NCBI GenBank assembly: GCA_903908285.1
Contig: CAIVRH010000039.1
Span: 124,001 to 188,000 of the forward strand
Direction: 5' to 3'
DNA from: an uncultured candidate division Zixibacteria bacterium
GTDB taxonomy: Bacteria > Zixibacteria > MSB-5A5 > SM1-73
DNA: 64,000 bases
The translations under genes were made by a program, and so were the position numbers. Every line of letters starts with the position of its first letter. The first letter of the stretch is position 1. Of this stretch, positions 35,923-43,695 are shown one piece after another. The notes below the pieces were generated by a model. That model made no database searches and was not told the DNA's origin. It worked only from the letters and a program-made list of their open reading frames with translations.

Positions 35923-38151
35923 TTACTTCAACAAACTCATCTTCTTGGTCTCTACATATTGTCCGGCCTCCAACCGGTAGAGGTAAATTCCGCTGGCTAC
36001 GCTTTCTCCGTTTTCATTCCGTCCGTCCCAGACTACCCTTTTTGCACCTGCGCCCTGGTACTCATCTACCAACAACCGGACCTGTTGACCCAGCAGATTG
36101 TAAATGGAAAGCCTGACATGGGAATCCTCAGGAATGCTGTAACTGATTTCTGTCTGCGGATTGAAAGGATTGGGGTAGTTCTGGAGTAGCTGAAACTCCT
36201 CCGGTTTAACCTCTCCGGTTTCGTTCTCGGATATCTTTGCCAAAGGATATCCGATCGAATCACCCAGCTTGTCAGCCAGATAGACCAGCCTCTTCGATGA
36301 CCAGACAGTGATGTGTCTCAGACAGGATTCCAGCCTGACATAGATGGTGAAAAGCTTAAGAGTTCGGGCAGCCGCTCTGTTGTTACCGGCTTCCAAGTAA
36401 CGATGGACACTGGCCAGCTCGCACTTAAGTCTTTCTGCAACCCTTTGATTATTGATGGAGCCATTTTCTCTGAAAAGATCGACCACATCGGAAAGCGCAA
36501 TCGCCCCTTCCGGGGGATTGGTAAAGGAAGCCAGATCAATTACTCTACCCTCGGAATAGTAAGCCACCGGCGAATGGGAGATCATAAAATCCTTGACCAC
36601 GTTATACTCAAAGGAATTGGTTACGGATAGGTTGTTGACATGAAATCCCGGGATCTGGGTCAGGAAAGGAACTACCCCATCCGGTACCGTAACAGTATAG
36701 GTGGCGGATGGATTTAATGGTCGGCCATTTACAGTGATCGCGGAGTAATCCACTCTGGAACCGGGCGGATTAGCCAAGTTGTAAACATAGGAGATATTTG
36801 AGCCGTGCAGAAAGAAGTCCTCCGCATAGGGAAGATTGTAAACTGCAAACTCCAAACCATAAATTAGTGACATCCCGTCCGTCTGGAATGTCGCCAGTTT
36901 CAAACCCAAGCCAGAGACCTGGTCAAAACCATACGGCACCGCTTGAAATATATCCGCTCCCTTTACCGGTCCCTTATAGATGGTCTGGGAGATGAATCCC
37001 TGGGGTTGAAAAGCAATGTCCGTTCCGGTTTGGCTTCTCATGGCATCGGAGACTAAATTTCCCAAAGCATTGTCTTTACACAATCCTTCACCCAATGGCT
37101 TCTTGATCTCTGATTTGGCTTGGGCAATCACCTGCGAATACACCGGACCAAACCTGGGGTCCGTTTCTATCCCGGCTGCCAGATTACCGATCATCGCATT
37201 GAGGGTTGGTTCGGCAGGAACGGATGAGTCTACCGTTTCCATCTCGTACTTCCAACTCTGGATCACTTCTTCGGTTTTTGCCTTATTCAAAGATAAACCG
37301 CTGTCTTTCTGTTTAAATGAAGCCTTAGCCCCTATGATAACCTGCAATTTTCCCAGATACCTGCCGAATTCCCCGGCCTGAAGTATCAGGGTGTTACCTA
37401 TTTGAATGGGCGATTCAATCAACCTATGTTCATGTCCCCCCACTATGATACCGATCCCGGAAACGGAGGATGCGACCATCTGATCATAGTTGCTTCCCAG
37501 GTGGGAGAGTAAAATCACCAGATCACAATCATGTCCGATTCTTAATGAATCGACCCAGGCCTGAGCAACGCTTAACGGTGGCAGAACCGTAACGGGTGAG
37601 GGATTGGAGATCTGATTGGTCATGTCGGTCAATAAGCCAAATATCCCGACTCTTACATTACCGTATTCTTTTATGACGTACGGTCTGACAAAATATCCCA
37701 GTTCCGGGTCACCGGTAATATCCAAATTGGCACACAGGACGGGAAATCCACCACCGGGGAAACCTGCCTGATTCAGAACGTACTTGAGAGTTGAGGGGTA
37801 GAGATCGAACTCGTGATTTCCCAATTCTAAAGCATCGTAGTTTAGAGCTTTCATTATCCCCAGTTCAGCAACTCCTACATACTCCTGAAACATGAAATCC
37901 CCTACAAAAACATCTCCCCCATGCAGGAGTATGACATTTGGATCGGTCATCCTGCTTTCCCCTACTAAAGTTGCCAGTCTGGCCATTCCGCCCCAGGTCC
38001 AGTCTCCGGCAGCGTCTTTGGGACCATAAGGCAGAAGATGAGAATGGGTATCGTTCACATGCAGTATGGTCAGAGTATCCAGTTGAGCTTGAGCTAAAGA
38101 GAACCATCCCCATATCCCTATTATGCTGACTAACACCATTAACTTTTTCAT
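35923..38151 (-). CDS. Secreted 5'-nucleotidase/UshA-like metallophosphoesterase with C-terminal sorting domain
   Basis: The 742-residue protein starts at MKKLMVLVSIIGIWGWFSLAQAQ, a signal peptide; an ATG 18 bases upstream is less likely because the 38151 ATG overlaps the TGA of the preceding small ORF (ATGA) and has GGAGAGG before it. Metal-binding motifs are LHVNDTHSHL, HGGDVFVGDF, LGNHEFD, LLSHLGSN and GGHEH. The C-terminal nucleotide-binding domain follows (VKGADIFQAVPYGF, SATYTVTVPDGV). The last 80 residues are the 'NYPNPFNPQTEISYSIP' sorting domain. It probably hydrolyses nucleotides or related phosphoesters outside the cell. Its unit has the third sigma-54 promoter of the lipid regulon. 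Confidence 0.9.
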   Translation of the reverse strand: MKKLMVLVSIIGIWGWFSLAQAQLDTLTILHVNDTHSHLLPYGPKDAAGDWTWGGMARLATLVGESRMTDPNVILLHGGDVFVGDFMFQEYVGVAELGIMKALNYDALELGNHEFDLYPSTLKYVLNQAGFPGGGFPVLCANLDITGDPELGYFVRPYVIKEYGNVRVGIFGLLTDMTNQISNPSPVTVLPPLSVAQAWVDSLRIGHDCDLVILLSHLGSNYDQMVASSVSGIGIIVGGHEHRLIESPIQIGNTLILQAGEFGRYLGKLQVIIGAKASFKQKDSGLSLNKAKTEEVIQSWKYEMETVDSSVPAEPTLNAMIGNLAAGIETDPRFGPVYSQVIAQAKSEIKKPLGEGLCKDNALGNLVSDAMRSQTGTDIAFQPQGFISQTIYKGPVKGADIFQAVPYGFDQVSGLGLKLATFQTDGMSLIYGLEFAVYNLPYAEDFFLHGSNISYVYNLANPPGSRVDYSAITVNGRPLNPSATYTVTVPDGVVPFLTQIPGFHVNNLSVTNSFEYNVVKDFMISHSPVAYYSEGRVIDLASFTNPPEGAIALSDVVDLFRENGSINNQRVAERLKCELASVHRYLEAGNNRAAARTLKLFTIYVRLESCLRHITVWSSKRLVYLADKLGDSIGYPLAKISENETGEVKPEEFQLLQNYPNPFNPQTEISYSIPEDSHVRLSIYNLLGQQVRLLVDEYQGAGAKRVVWDGRNENGESVASGIYLYRLEAGQYVETKKMSLLK

Positions 38152-38396
38152 TTTTCCTCTCCTTCGCATTTAACGATTAGCGATTTCGCAAACTTTATCC
38201 CAACCATAAAAACCGTATTGTTTCTTCCATCACCTCCGATCTTATTGTGTAAGGATGTTACCATTAACGAATCACGGGTAGGATTGTTATTATGGAAAAA
38301 CGAAGCTGTCTCTTCTGGTCGATAATTCACAAAGCCTCTGGTACTGCCGCTTCGGCTAAGTCCTGACCCTGCTAAATGAACTATTGGCTTTCTCAT
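38148..38396 (-). CDS. Small ORF (82 aa) coupled to the nucleotidase
   Basis: The frame starts 28 bases after the predicted sigma-54 start site, with GGGAGA before its ATG, and ends in a TGA that overlaps the nucleotidase ATG. That placement supports translation. The sequence (MRKPIVHLAGSGLSRSG...FMVGIKFAKSLIVKCEGEEK) has no membrane span or known motif. It may be a leader ORF that couples translation to the nucleotidase. Confidence 0.45.
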   Translation of the reverse strand: MRKPIVHLAGSGLSRSGSTRGFVNYRPEETASFFHNNNPTRDSLMVTSLHNKIGGDGRNNTVFMVGIKFAKSLIVKCEGEEK

Positions 38397-38434
38397 CTTT
38401 TTCTCCCGGTTTCAAAGTTTCGAGGAAGAGGAAT

Positions 38435-38450
38435 TGCAAGAGATATGCCG
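38435..38450 (-). promoter_or_regulatory. Sigma-54 promoter P3 (nucleotidase unit)
   Basis: Minus-strand CGGCATATCTCTTGCA: GG and GC are 12 bases apart as required, with two differences from TGGCAC in the -24 element and a perfect TTGCA at -12. Position and the upstream 40-bp site match those of P1 and P2. Confidence 0.7.
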
Positions 38451-38568
38451 GTTATAAAAAGAGCCCAAAAGAAAATTGGTACATCGGCTAATCGCTTATG
38501 GATAGAGAAGTTAAAAGCAACTAAATCCCGACATGCATTTTGCCGAAGGGAATCACCGGGAAGATAAT

Positions 38569-38608
38569 GTTATGGAAAAGTAGACGAGTGTGTAAGATTC
38601 TATATAAC
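38569..38608 (-). promoter_or_regulatory. Conserved 40-bp upstream activator site U3
   Basis: The plus strand reads GTTATGG...TAGAC...TATAAC over 40 bases and aligns gap-free with 49622-49661 and 54549-54588. It lies about 118 bases upstream of P3, and the stop codon of the ABC ATPase gene (38600-38602) lies inside it. Confidence 0.75.
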
Positions 38609-39388
38609 CGTATGGTTATTCCAGCAGGGAAGAGGCATACCACAAAAGCTTTCTTTCACTGGTTCATCCGAAGATAGATTCATGGCTCTCATATGGGTTT
38701 GAGTTATAACTCCATCCTCAAGTTTGAGTACCCGGTCGGCAAACTCCACTATTCGCAAGTCATGGCTGGCAACCACGACGCATCGGTTCTGCTCTTTGGC
38801 ATATTTATGCAGGAGACGGATGATATCAAAACCTTGCTTAGTCTCCAAACTGGCAGTCGGCTCATCCGCGATGATCAGTTCCGCACCATTGGCAATGGCC
38901 CGTGCCACTGCCACCCTCTGCTTTTCACCCTGGCTCAAATTATTGGGGAATTTCCTGGCAAGATGTTCCACGTGGAATTGCTGAAGCAGCAATAATGCCT
39001 GTTGCTTGGTTGCGGTTTTGGTTTTGCCGGTAAAACGGAGAACCAAAGCCACGTTCTCCACCACATTAAGTGAATCGATGAGATGAAAAGTCTGGAAGAC
39101 AAAACCGATCCGTGTGGCTCGTAGCTTCTGCAGCTCTTTGGAGGAGTAATCTAAGATGTCTCTCCCGAAGAGTGATACTTTTCCTGATGTTGGTTCGACC
39201 AAGCCTGCGATTAAGGTGAGCAGAGTGGTCTTGCCGCTGCCGCTTGGTCCCAAAAGCAACACCAGTTCCCCTGGGGATGCTTCCAGCGATATATCCTGCA
39301 CCGCTGCGGATCTATTTCCATTGTTTCCGAATATCTTTGTGACGCCAATGAGCTGAATAACACCTGGTCCAATTTCCGTTCCGTTCAT
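38600..39388 (-). CDS. ABC transporter ATP-binding protein (MacB/LolD type)
   Basis: The 262-residue ATPase has Walker A LGPSGSGKTTLL, Q-loop FVFQTFHLI, signature LSQGEKQRVAVARA, Walker B LIIADEPTA and H-loop VVASHD. It overlaps the permease gene by 4 bases and is the last of the nine-gene lipid operon. With the FtsX-like permease it would make a LolCDE/MacB-type machine, which moves lipoproteins or lipids rather than small solutes. The stop codon sits inside activator site U3. Confidence 0.93.
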   Translation of the reverse strand: MNGTEIGPGVIQLIGVTKIFGNNGNRSAAVQDISLEASPGELVLLLGPSGSGKTTLLTLIAGLVEPTSGKVSLFGRDILDYSSKELQKLRATRIGFVFQTFHLIDSLNVVENVALVLRFTGKTKTATKQQALLLLQQFHVEHLARKFPNNLSQGEKQRVAVARAIANGAELIIADEPTASLETKQGFDIIRLLHKYAKEQNRCVVVASHDLRIVEFADRVLKLEDGVITQTHMRAMNLSSDEPVKESFCGMPLPCWNNHTVI

Positions 39389-40491
39389 GAGAACACCTCC
39401 AGAGTATAAATGTGCCTTAACCGCTGCATGGAGACAAGCGAGCTGATCAGACTCATTCCTCCAACTCCCAGCACCACGACGATGATTTGCTCAACGGATG
39501 ATTTTGAGCTGATCTCGGGGGAGATTTTTTCGATTAAAGCCACCATGGGAAAAAAGAGTACCAATGCTAAGATAGTTCCGGTTGATGAAATGAGTAGTGC
39601 CTGTTGGACGATCAGGCGCGAGAGAAATCCACCGGGTGAACCCAGGGTTTTCATTATGGCAAAATCCTTTCGTCTCTCTAAGATGTTGATGGAGAGGAGC
39701 AGGCTTAGGATAGCTGTCAGCACTATGACCCCAATTGACGCCACCGTATAAATGAAAGGAAGAAATCCGGACTGCATCTCGTGGATATTGTTCTGCAAGA
39801 ACATTTCATGATCATAAACTTCCACCCCCGACACTTTTTCTCGAATTTGCTTTACGACTTTCTCTTTGTCACTCCCCTCTATTACTTTGACCAGATAGCA
39901 AGTGACGATATTGGGAAATCCGATTAAGGATTGGGCACAGTGCAAGGTGACGAATGCGTACTGGATGACGAAGGCATTCGTTTTTGCGCTGATTCCAACC
40001 ACCCTGAGCGTATCGCCCTGTATTTGCGCCAAATCACCCAGCTTGAAATGGTATTTCGCTGCAAATGATTCATCCAAAATAATCTCGTGGTCATTCTGAA
40101 CCAAACGACCCTCAATCAGCTCCGGTGGACCTCCGAATCTTGAGTTCGGCTCATAACCGGTTAGAAATACCGTTGCGACTTTATTTCCTTTTTTGATGGA
40201 GGAGAGGAGCAGGAGAACCGGTGAAGCAGATTCCACCCCGGAAATTTTTTTAATCTGCTTACCATGACTGGCAAAAAGAACCGAGGAACCGCGCAGAATA
40301 TTAGTGGCGTTTCGCTGCAGCACCCAAAGGTCCGTTTTGTTCTGCCGAATGTATTCTACCGAGCCATCCGCCACCCCGCGATAGACTGATAGAAGAAAAA
40401 GCATCAAAACAATGCATAAAGCGATCCCACCCACGGTGAGTGCTAACCGTAGAGGCTGACTCCTCAGAATTCTAGCAGAATATAGATCCAT
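39385..40491 (-). CDS. ABC transporter permease, FtsX/MacB-like
   Basis: The 368-residue protein has an N-terminal membrane span (LALTVGGIALCIVLMLFLLSVY), a periplasmic MacB_PCD-type domain of about 200 residues (LFASHGKQIKKISGVESASP, GGPPELIEGR), and three C-terminal spans with the FtsX pattern LERRKDFAIMKTLGSPGGFLSRLI. The topology is that of mechanotransmission transporters. Four-base overlap with the ATPase and nine bases from the BtaA-like gene argue for one mRNA. Confidence 0.88.
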   Translation of the reverse strand: MDLYSARILRSQPLRLALTVGGIALCIVLMLFLLSVYRGVADGSVEYIRQNKTDLWVLQRNATNILRGSSVLFASHGKQIKKISGVESASPVLLLLSSIKKGNKVATVFLTGYEPNSRFGGPPELIEGRLVQNDHEIILDESFAAKYHFKLGDLAQIQGDTLRVVGISAKTNAFVIQYAFVTLHCAQSLIGFPNIVTCYLVKVIEGSDKEKVVKQIREKVSGVEVYDHEMFLQNNIHEMQSGFLPFIYTVASIGVIVLTAILSLLLSINILERRKDFAIMKTLGSPGGFLSRLIVQQALLISSTGTILALVLFFPMVALIEKISPEISSKSSVEQIIVVVLGVGGMSLISSLVSMQRLRHIYTLEVFS

Positions 40492-40500
40492 GGCTATCCT

Positions 40501-41634
40501 CTATCCTTTTATGAATGAATGAGCATAAACCTGATCGACCGGAGCTGGTGATTGTCCCTTTAAATGAATCTGCCACCGATTAAAGCTTCCATAGAAGAAT
40601 GTTCGATCTGCGGGAAAAAGCTTGTCGGAAACAGTTGTATCCGAGTCGATTTGATCAGTCAAAGATTGTGGAATGTCTCGTTGAACCAAAAGGGTCCAAA
40701 AGGCTAATTTCGCATCATCACAGGAAACTCGCAGAATCTCCCGGATGGCCTGTTCGAAAGCCTGTTCGGACATATATTCAAAAATGTCGGATAGATTGAA
40801 CTTGGATACGCTTCCTTTCTCTAATCCTCCCAGGTACCCTTCCAAACTTCCGCAATAAAGTTGAATTTTTCCCACATGCTCCTTTAAAAAGGGGAAATTT
40901 GACTTCTGCAGATAGGGATGCGCAGTTTCCAAATTTCTATACTGCCCGGTCAATATGTATTCAATAAAAAGATTGTCCTTGATCTGAACTTCAGTCAGCC
41001 CTTTTTGGGTGCGTTTCATAAGTTCATCTGCCACGTTTTCGACTGTTACATATCGAAAATAGGATGGGCGTCGACCCAAATGTCCCAGCAGGGGTTTTCC
41101 AAAGAAAAGATGAAAGAGCCATCGCCATCTTCGGTTGTTCCATACTTTTTCATGAAAGTTTTTCTGTTCTTCAAATAATGAGGCGGATAATAGCTGCTGA
41201 ACGGTCTTTTGATTATGAATCAGAGGGAGGACGATTCGACGGAAAATCGAGAAGTATTGCTCGAATTTCCCGCAGTGGATGATCCCTTTAAATAGATTCT
41301 CGGTTTGTCCATCCCAGTATTCCCGCGATTCTTGGCTTAACCCGGGTCTAAGACAGGAATAAAGCTTAAGCCGGTCCCGGCAGGGGTGTGCACCAACAAA
41401 ACCAATAAAGTCGTCATAGTCGAGCTTTTGGATAGCTTGAATCTTCAGCTCTACTAAATGTATCTGAGCCGGGTTTAAATCGACGGCAGTCAACGAACGG
41501 GGATTATTCAAAAGCAATGCAAAGCAGTTGTCTCCCCCGGATGCGATGGAAACGACATCGTCATCTGGCGTGATCTCCAATGCTCTGGCTAGAGTTCTGG
41601 GATCTTCCCAGCACTGGGCATATTGGATTCTCAT
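40501..41634 (-). CDS. BtaA-like (DUF3419) S-adenosylmethionine:diacylglycerol 3-amino-3-carboxypropyl transferase
   Basis: The ATG at 41634 has GGAGG 8 bases upstream and gives 377 residues. Family marks are YAQCWEDPRTL, VVSIASGGDNCFALLL, LTAVDLNPAQIHLVELK, VENVADELM and FNLSDIFEYMSEQAFEQ. BtaA joins the aminocarboxypropyl group of SAM to diacylglycerol, giving diacylglyceryl-homoserine, the first step to betaine lipids. No free-standing BtaB methyltransferase is seen; the neighbour is a decarboxylase instead. This points to a different end product. Confidence 0.85.
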   Translation of the reverse strand: MRIQYAQCWEDPRTLARALEITPDDDVVSIASGGDNCFALLLNNPRSLTAVDLNPAQIHLVELKIQAIQKLDYDDFIGFVGAHPCRDRLKLYSCLRPGLSQESREYWDGQTENLFKGIIHCGKFEQYFSIFRRIVLPLIHNQKTVQQLLSASLFEEQKNFHEKVWNNRRWRWLFHLFFGKPLLGHLGRRPSYFRYVTVENVADELMKRTQKGLTEVQIKDNLFIEYILTGQYRNLETAHPYLQKSNFPFLKEHVGKIQLYCGSLEGYLGGLEKGSVSKFNLSDIFEYMSEQAFEQAIREILRVSCDDAKLAFWTLLVQRDIPQSLTDQIDSDTTVSDKLFPADRTFFYGSFNRWQIHLKGQSPAPVDQVYAHSFIKG

Positions 41635-41638
41635 CTGA

Positions 41639-42568
41639 TCATCCTCCATACCTTTCCATGGTTAGGCTTGGCCTCTTCCCAATCGACTCACCCAGCCGAA
41701 CATAGGTTTCAATTTCCTCTTGGGTGTTTTTGCATAGATCCTTATCCAGCTCGATTTTCCCTTTTTGGAAAAGAAGCACTACCGTGGAGCCGCCTAATTC
41801 AAATCCCCCCTTTTCTGCCCCTCGAGAAACGTGAACACCAGGCTGATATCGCTGCCGAATGGACCCGACGGTGAAAGCTCCTATTTCCACCATGGCTATT
41901 TGACCAAAATGATCTGAATCAAAAAGCGTCAACATACGATGATTTTCGGTGTAGAATGGAATAAGCCAATCCAGGGCATAAGGACCAACGGCATAATACT
42001 TTCCCCGAATCGATAACGTTTTCTCCGGAATGCCGGAATCCGGGAAGTGAAAATGATGATAGTCGGTAAGGCAAAGCCGGCTTATGATCATCGAGCCAAA
42101 AGCATATTTTTCAGCCAGCTTATCATCGGAGAGGAAACTGCTAAGGTTGAATGGACTGCGTTTGATCCGAAACGTCGTGTTGGGATCAACCCGCGGATAT
42201 GCAAGAATCTTACCGTCCACAGGTGCAATGCATAGGTTGGGATGGTCACAGATAGGGCGCCGGGAAAGATCTATTTCCCGCATAAAAAAGTCGTTAAAGG
42301 TGGCATAATCTTCGAGTGGGCAAACCAATTCGTTTGTATTAATGTCCATCGATTTCACGAAAGACTTGATTCTTTTCCTGCTCCACGTTTGTCTATGATA
42401 CCAGCCGTACAATCGGGAAATGATCTTCTGTCGAAATATCAAATCTGTTACCAACATCCCCAGCTGGGTGTTGTATGACCAGGAAAGAAAGTCATTAGCA
42501 TATACCTTCTCGGTCATCAATTCCTTTCTATGTCGATCATAATATGGGATTAACATTTTCGCGCTCAT
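41639..42568 (-). CDS. Phosphatidylserine-decarboxylase-family enzyme
   Basis: The 309-residue protein has FNDFFMREIDLSRRPI, APVDGKILAYP (catalytic Asp), DYHHFHFP (His), and the self-cleaving FELGGSTVVLLF, where the Ser (near residue 257) becomes the pyruvoyl group. The length and N-terminal extension fit the type III/eukaryote-like PSD group. Normally it turns phosphatidylserine into phosphatidylethanolamine. Its tight coupling (4-base overlap upstream, 4-base gap downstream) to a BtaA-like gene suggests that it may decarboxylate the homoserine lipid instead. No phosphatidylserine synthase is seen in the window. Confidence 0.9.
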   Translation of the reverse strand: MSAKMLIPYYDRHRKELMTEKVYANDFLSWSYNTQLGMLVTDLIFRQKIISRLYGWYHRQTWSRKRIKSFVKSMDINTNELVCPLEDYATFNDFFMREIDLSRRPICDHPNLCIAPVDGKILAYPRVDPNTTFRIKRSPFNLSSFLSDDKLAEKYAFGSMIISRLCLTDYHHFHFPDSGIPEKTLSIRGKYYAVGPYALDWLIPFYTENHRMLTLFDSDHFGQIAMVEIGAFTVGSIRQRYQPGVHVSRGAEKGGFELGGSTVVLLFQKGKIELDKDLCKNTQEEIETYVRLGESIGKRPSLTMERYGG

Positions 42569-43695
42569 CGATTCAACTCGTAAAGTGAATATTCCCTTTG
42601 GGGCACAGGTGCATTCTTCCCTAAAAGCCCGTGAGCAAAATTTCCTTTAAGTCTTAAGGTCAATAGCAGTGTTTCAAATCCCTCGTTTAACATCTGATTG
42701 ATTACATAGTAGAATCCAGCTCTCCCCAATCCGGTATTTCGTGCTAATTCCTCCGGTGTCACTCCCCCGATGTAGAAGTTGATTCGGCTGACCTGATTTC
42801 GTTTGTAAATGAACTTTAATTGGGCGAAGGAACCATCTTGCCCGTTCATGGAGCGAATCGCATCCGAGAGTTCCAGGAACGCCGCAGCAAATCCAGCCAG
42901 GGTATTGGTCTCATTATAAACCAATACAAAAAACCGCGGATGGAAGGCATAGCGACTCCGGGCAAAGAGTCGCTTCAGCTCTTCGAATGGAACGGGAGTG
43001 AACCCGAGAAAGCCGCTGAAGGATTTGGTCATCACAACATGAAGTTTTCTCATCTCTTCTTCAAATTGGTTCATATCGAATAATTCAAAACGGTATCCTC
43101 GATCAACCAGAAGCTTGAAGCGTTCTTTTCCGCGGGAGATCATTTTCTCTAAAATATCGCGTCCGGTTATTTCCACCGAATCCCACTCCTGTTTGGTGAT
43201 GAATCCGAAACGCTTAAAAAACTCCGGGTAATAAGGTGGATTGTAGGGCTCGCCGTAAAAAAGATTTTGGTCAAATCCCTTGGTCATGAAACGGTAGCTG
43301 TGCCAGATATCGAAATTCATCGGACCCCAGATACGGTCGATCTTCATCACCTCATGCAGCCATCGGGTTGCTGAATTGAGAAGCTCCTGTGCCACAGTAT
43401 ATTCGTTAATGCACTCGAAGAAACCCACCGTGCCTACTGGTGTTCCATCTTTATCCTGCAAATCGTGGTTAACCAATGCCGAGACACGACCGACCACATC
43501 ATTCCCTGCCATAGCCAGAAAATGTCTGTGCGAGTTCCCCGGTTTTTGATAAAAATAAAACTCCGGTGAAAGCTGCATAGAAAGCTCTTTTCTTAGAGGG
43601 GGTATCCAATTCTTATCACCCCGATAAAGCTCGTAGCCAAATCGCACAAATACCTCTTGCAAAGACATATCAAATGTGAATTGTTTTATTGCCAC
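42565..43695 (-). CDS. GNAT-fold acyltransferase-like protein of the lipid operon
   Basis: The GTG at 43695, with GGAGAGG before it, gives 376 residues starting at AIKQFTFDMSLQEVFVRFGYELYRGDKNWIPP-type sequence (Val1 read as Met). The frame runs further upstream, but that part only shadows the end of the dikinase gene. An N-terminal GNAT-like part (FLAMAGNDVVGRVSALVNHD...GFFECINEYTVAQELLNSATRWL) and a second half with FVLVYNETNTLAGFAAAFLE look like two GNAT-type halves. It might acylate the amine of the new lipid head group (inference). It overlaps the dikinase by 10 bases and the decarboxylase by 4. Confidence 0.7.
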   Translation of the reverse strand: MAIKQFTFDMSLQEVFVRFGYELYRGDKNWIPPLRKELSMQLSPEFYFYQKPGNSHRHFLAMAGNDVVGRVSALVNHDLQDKDGTPVGTVGFFECINEYTVAQELLNSATRWLHEVMKIDRIWGPMNFDIWHSYRFMTKGFDQNLFYGEPYNPPYYPEFFKRFGFITKQEWDSVEITGRDILEKMISRGKERFKLLVDRGYRFELFDMNQFEEEMRKLHVVMTKSFSGFLGFTPVPFEELKRLFARSRYAFHPRFFVLVYNETNTLAGFAAAFLELSDAIRSMNGQDGSFAQLKFIYKRNQVSRINFYIGGVTPEELARNTGLGRAGFYYVINQMLNEGFETLLLTLRLKGNFAHGLLGKNAPVPQREYSLYELNR

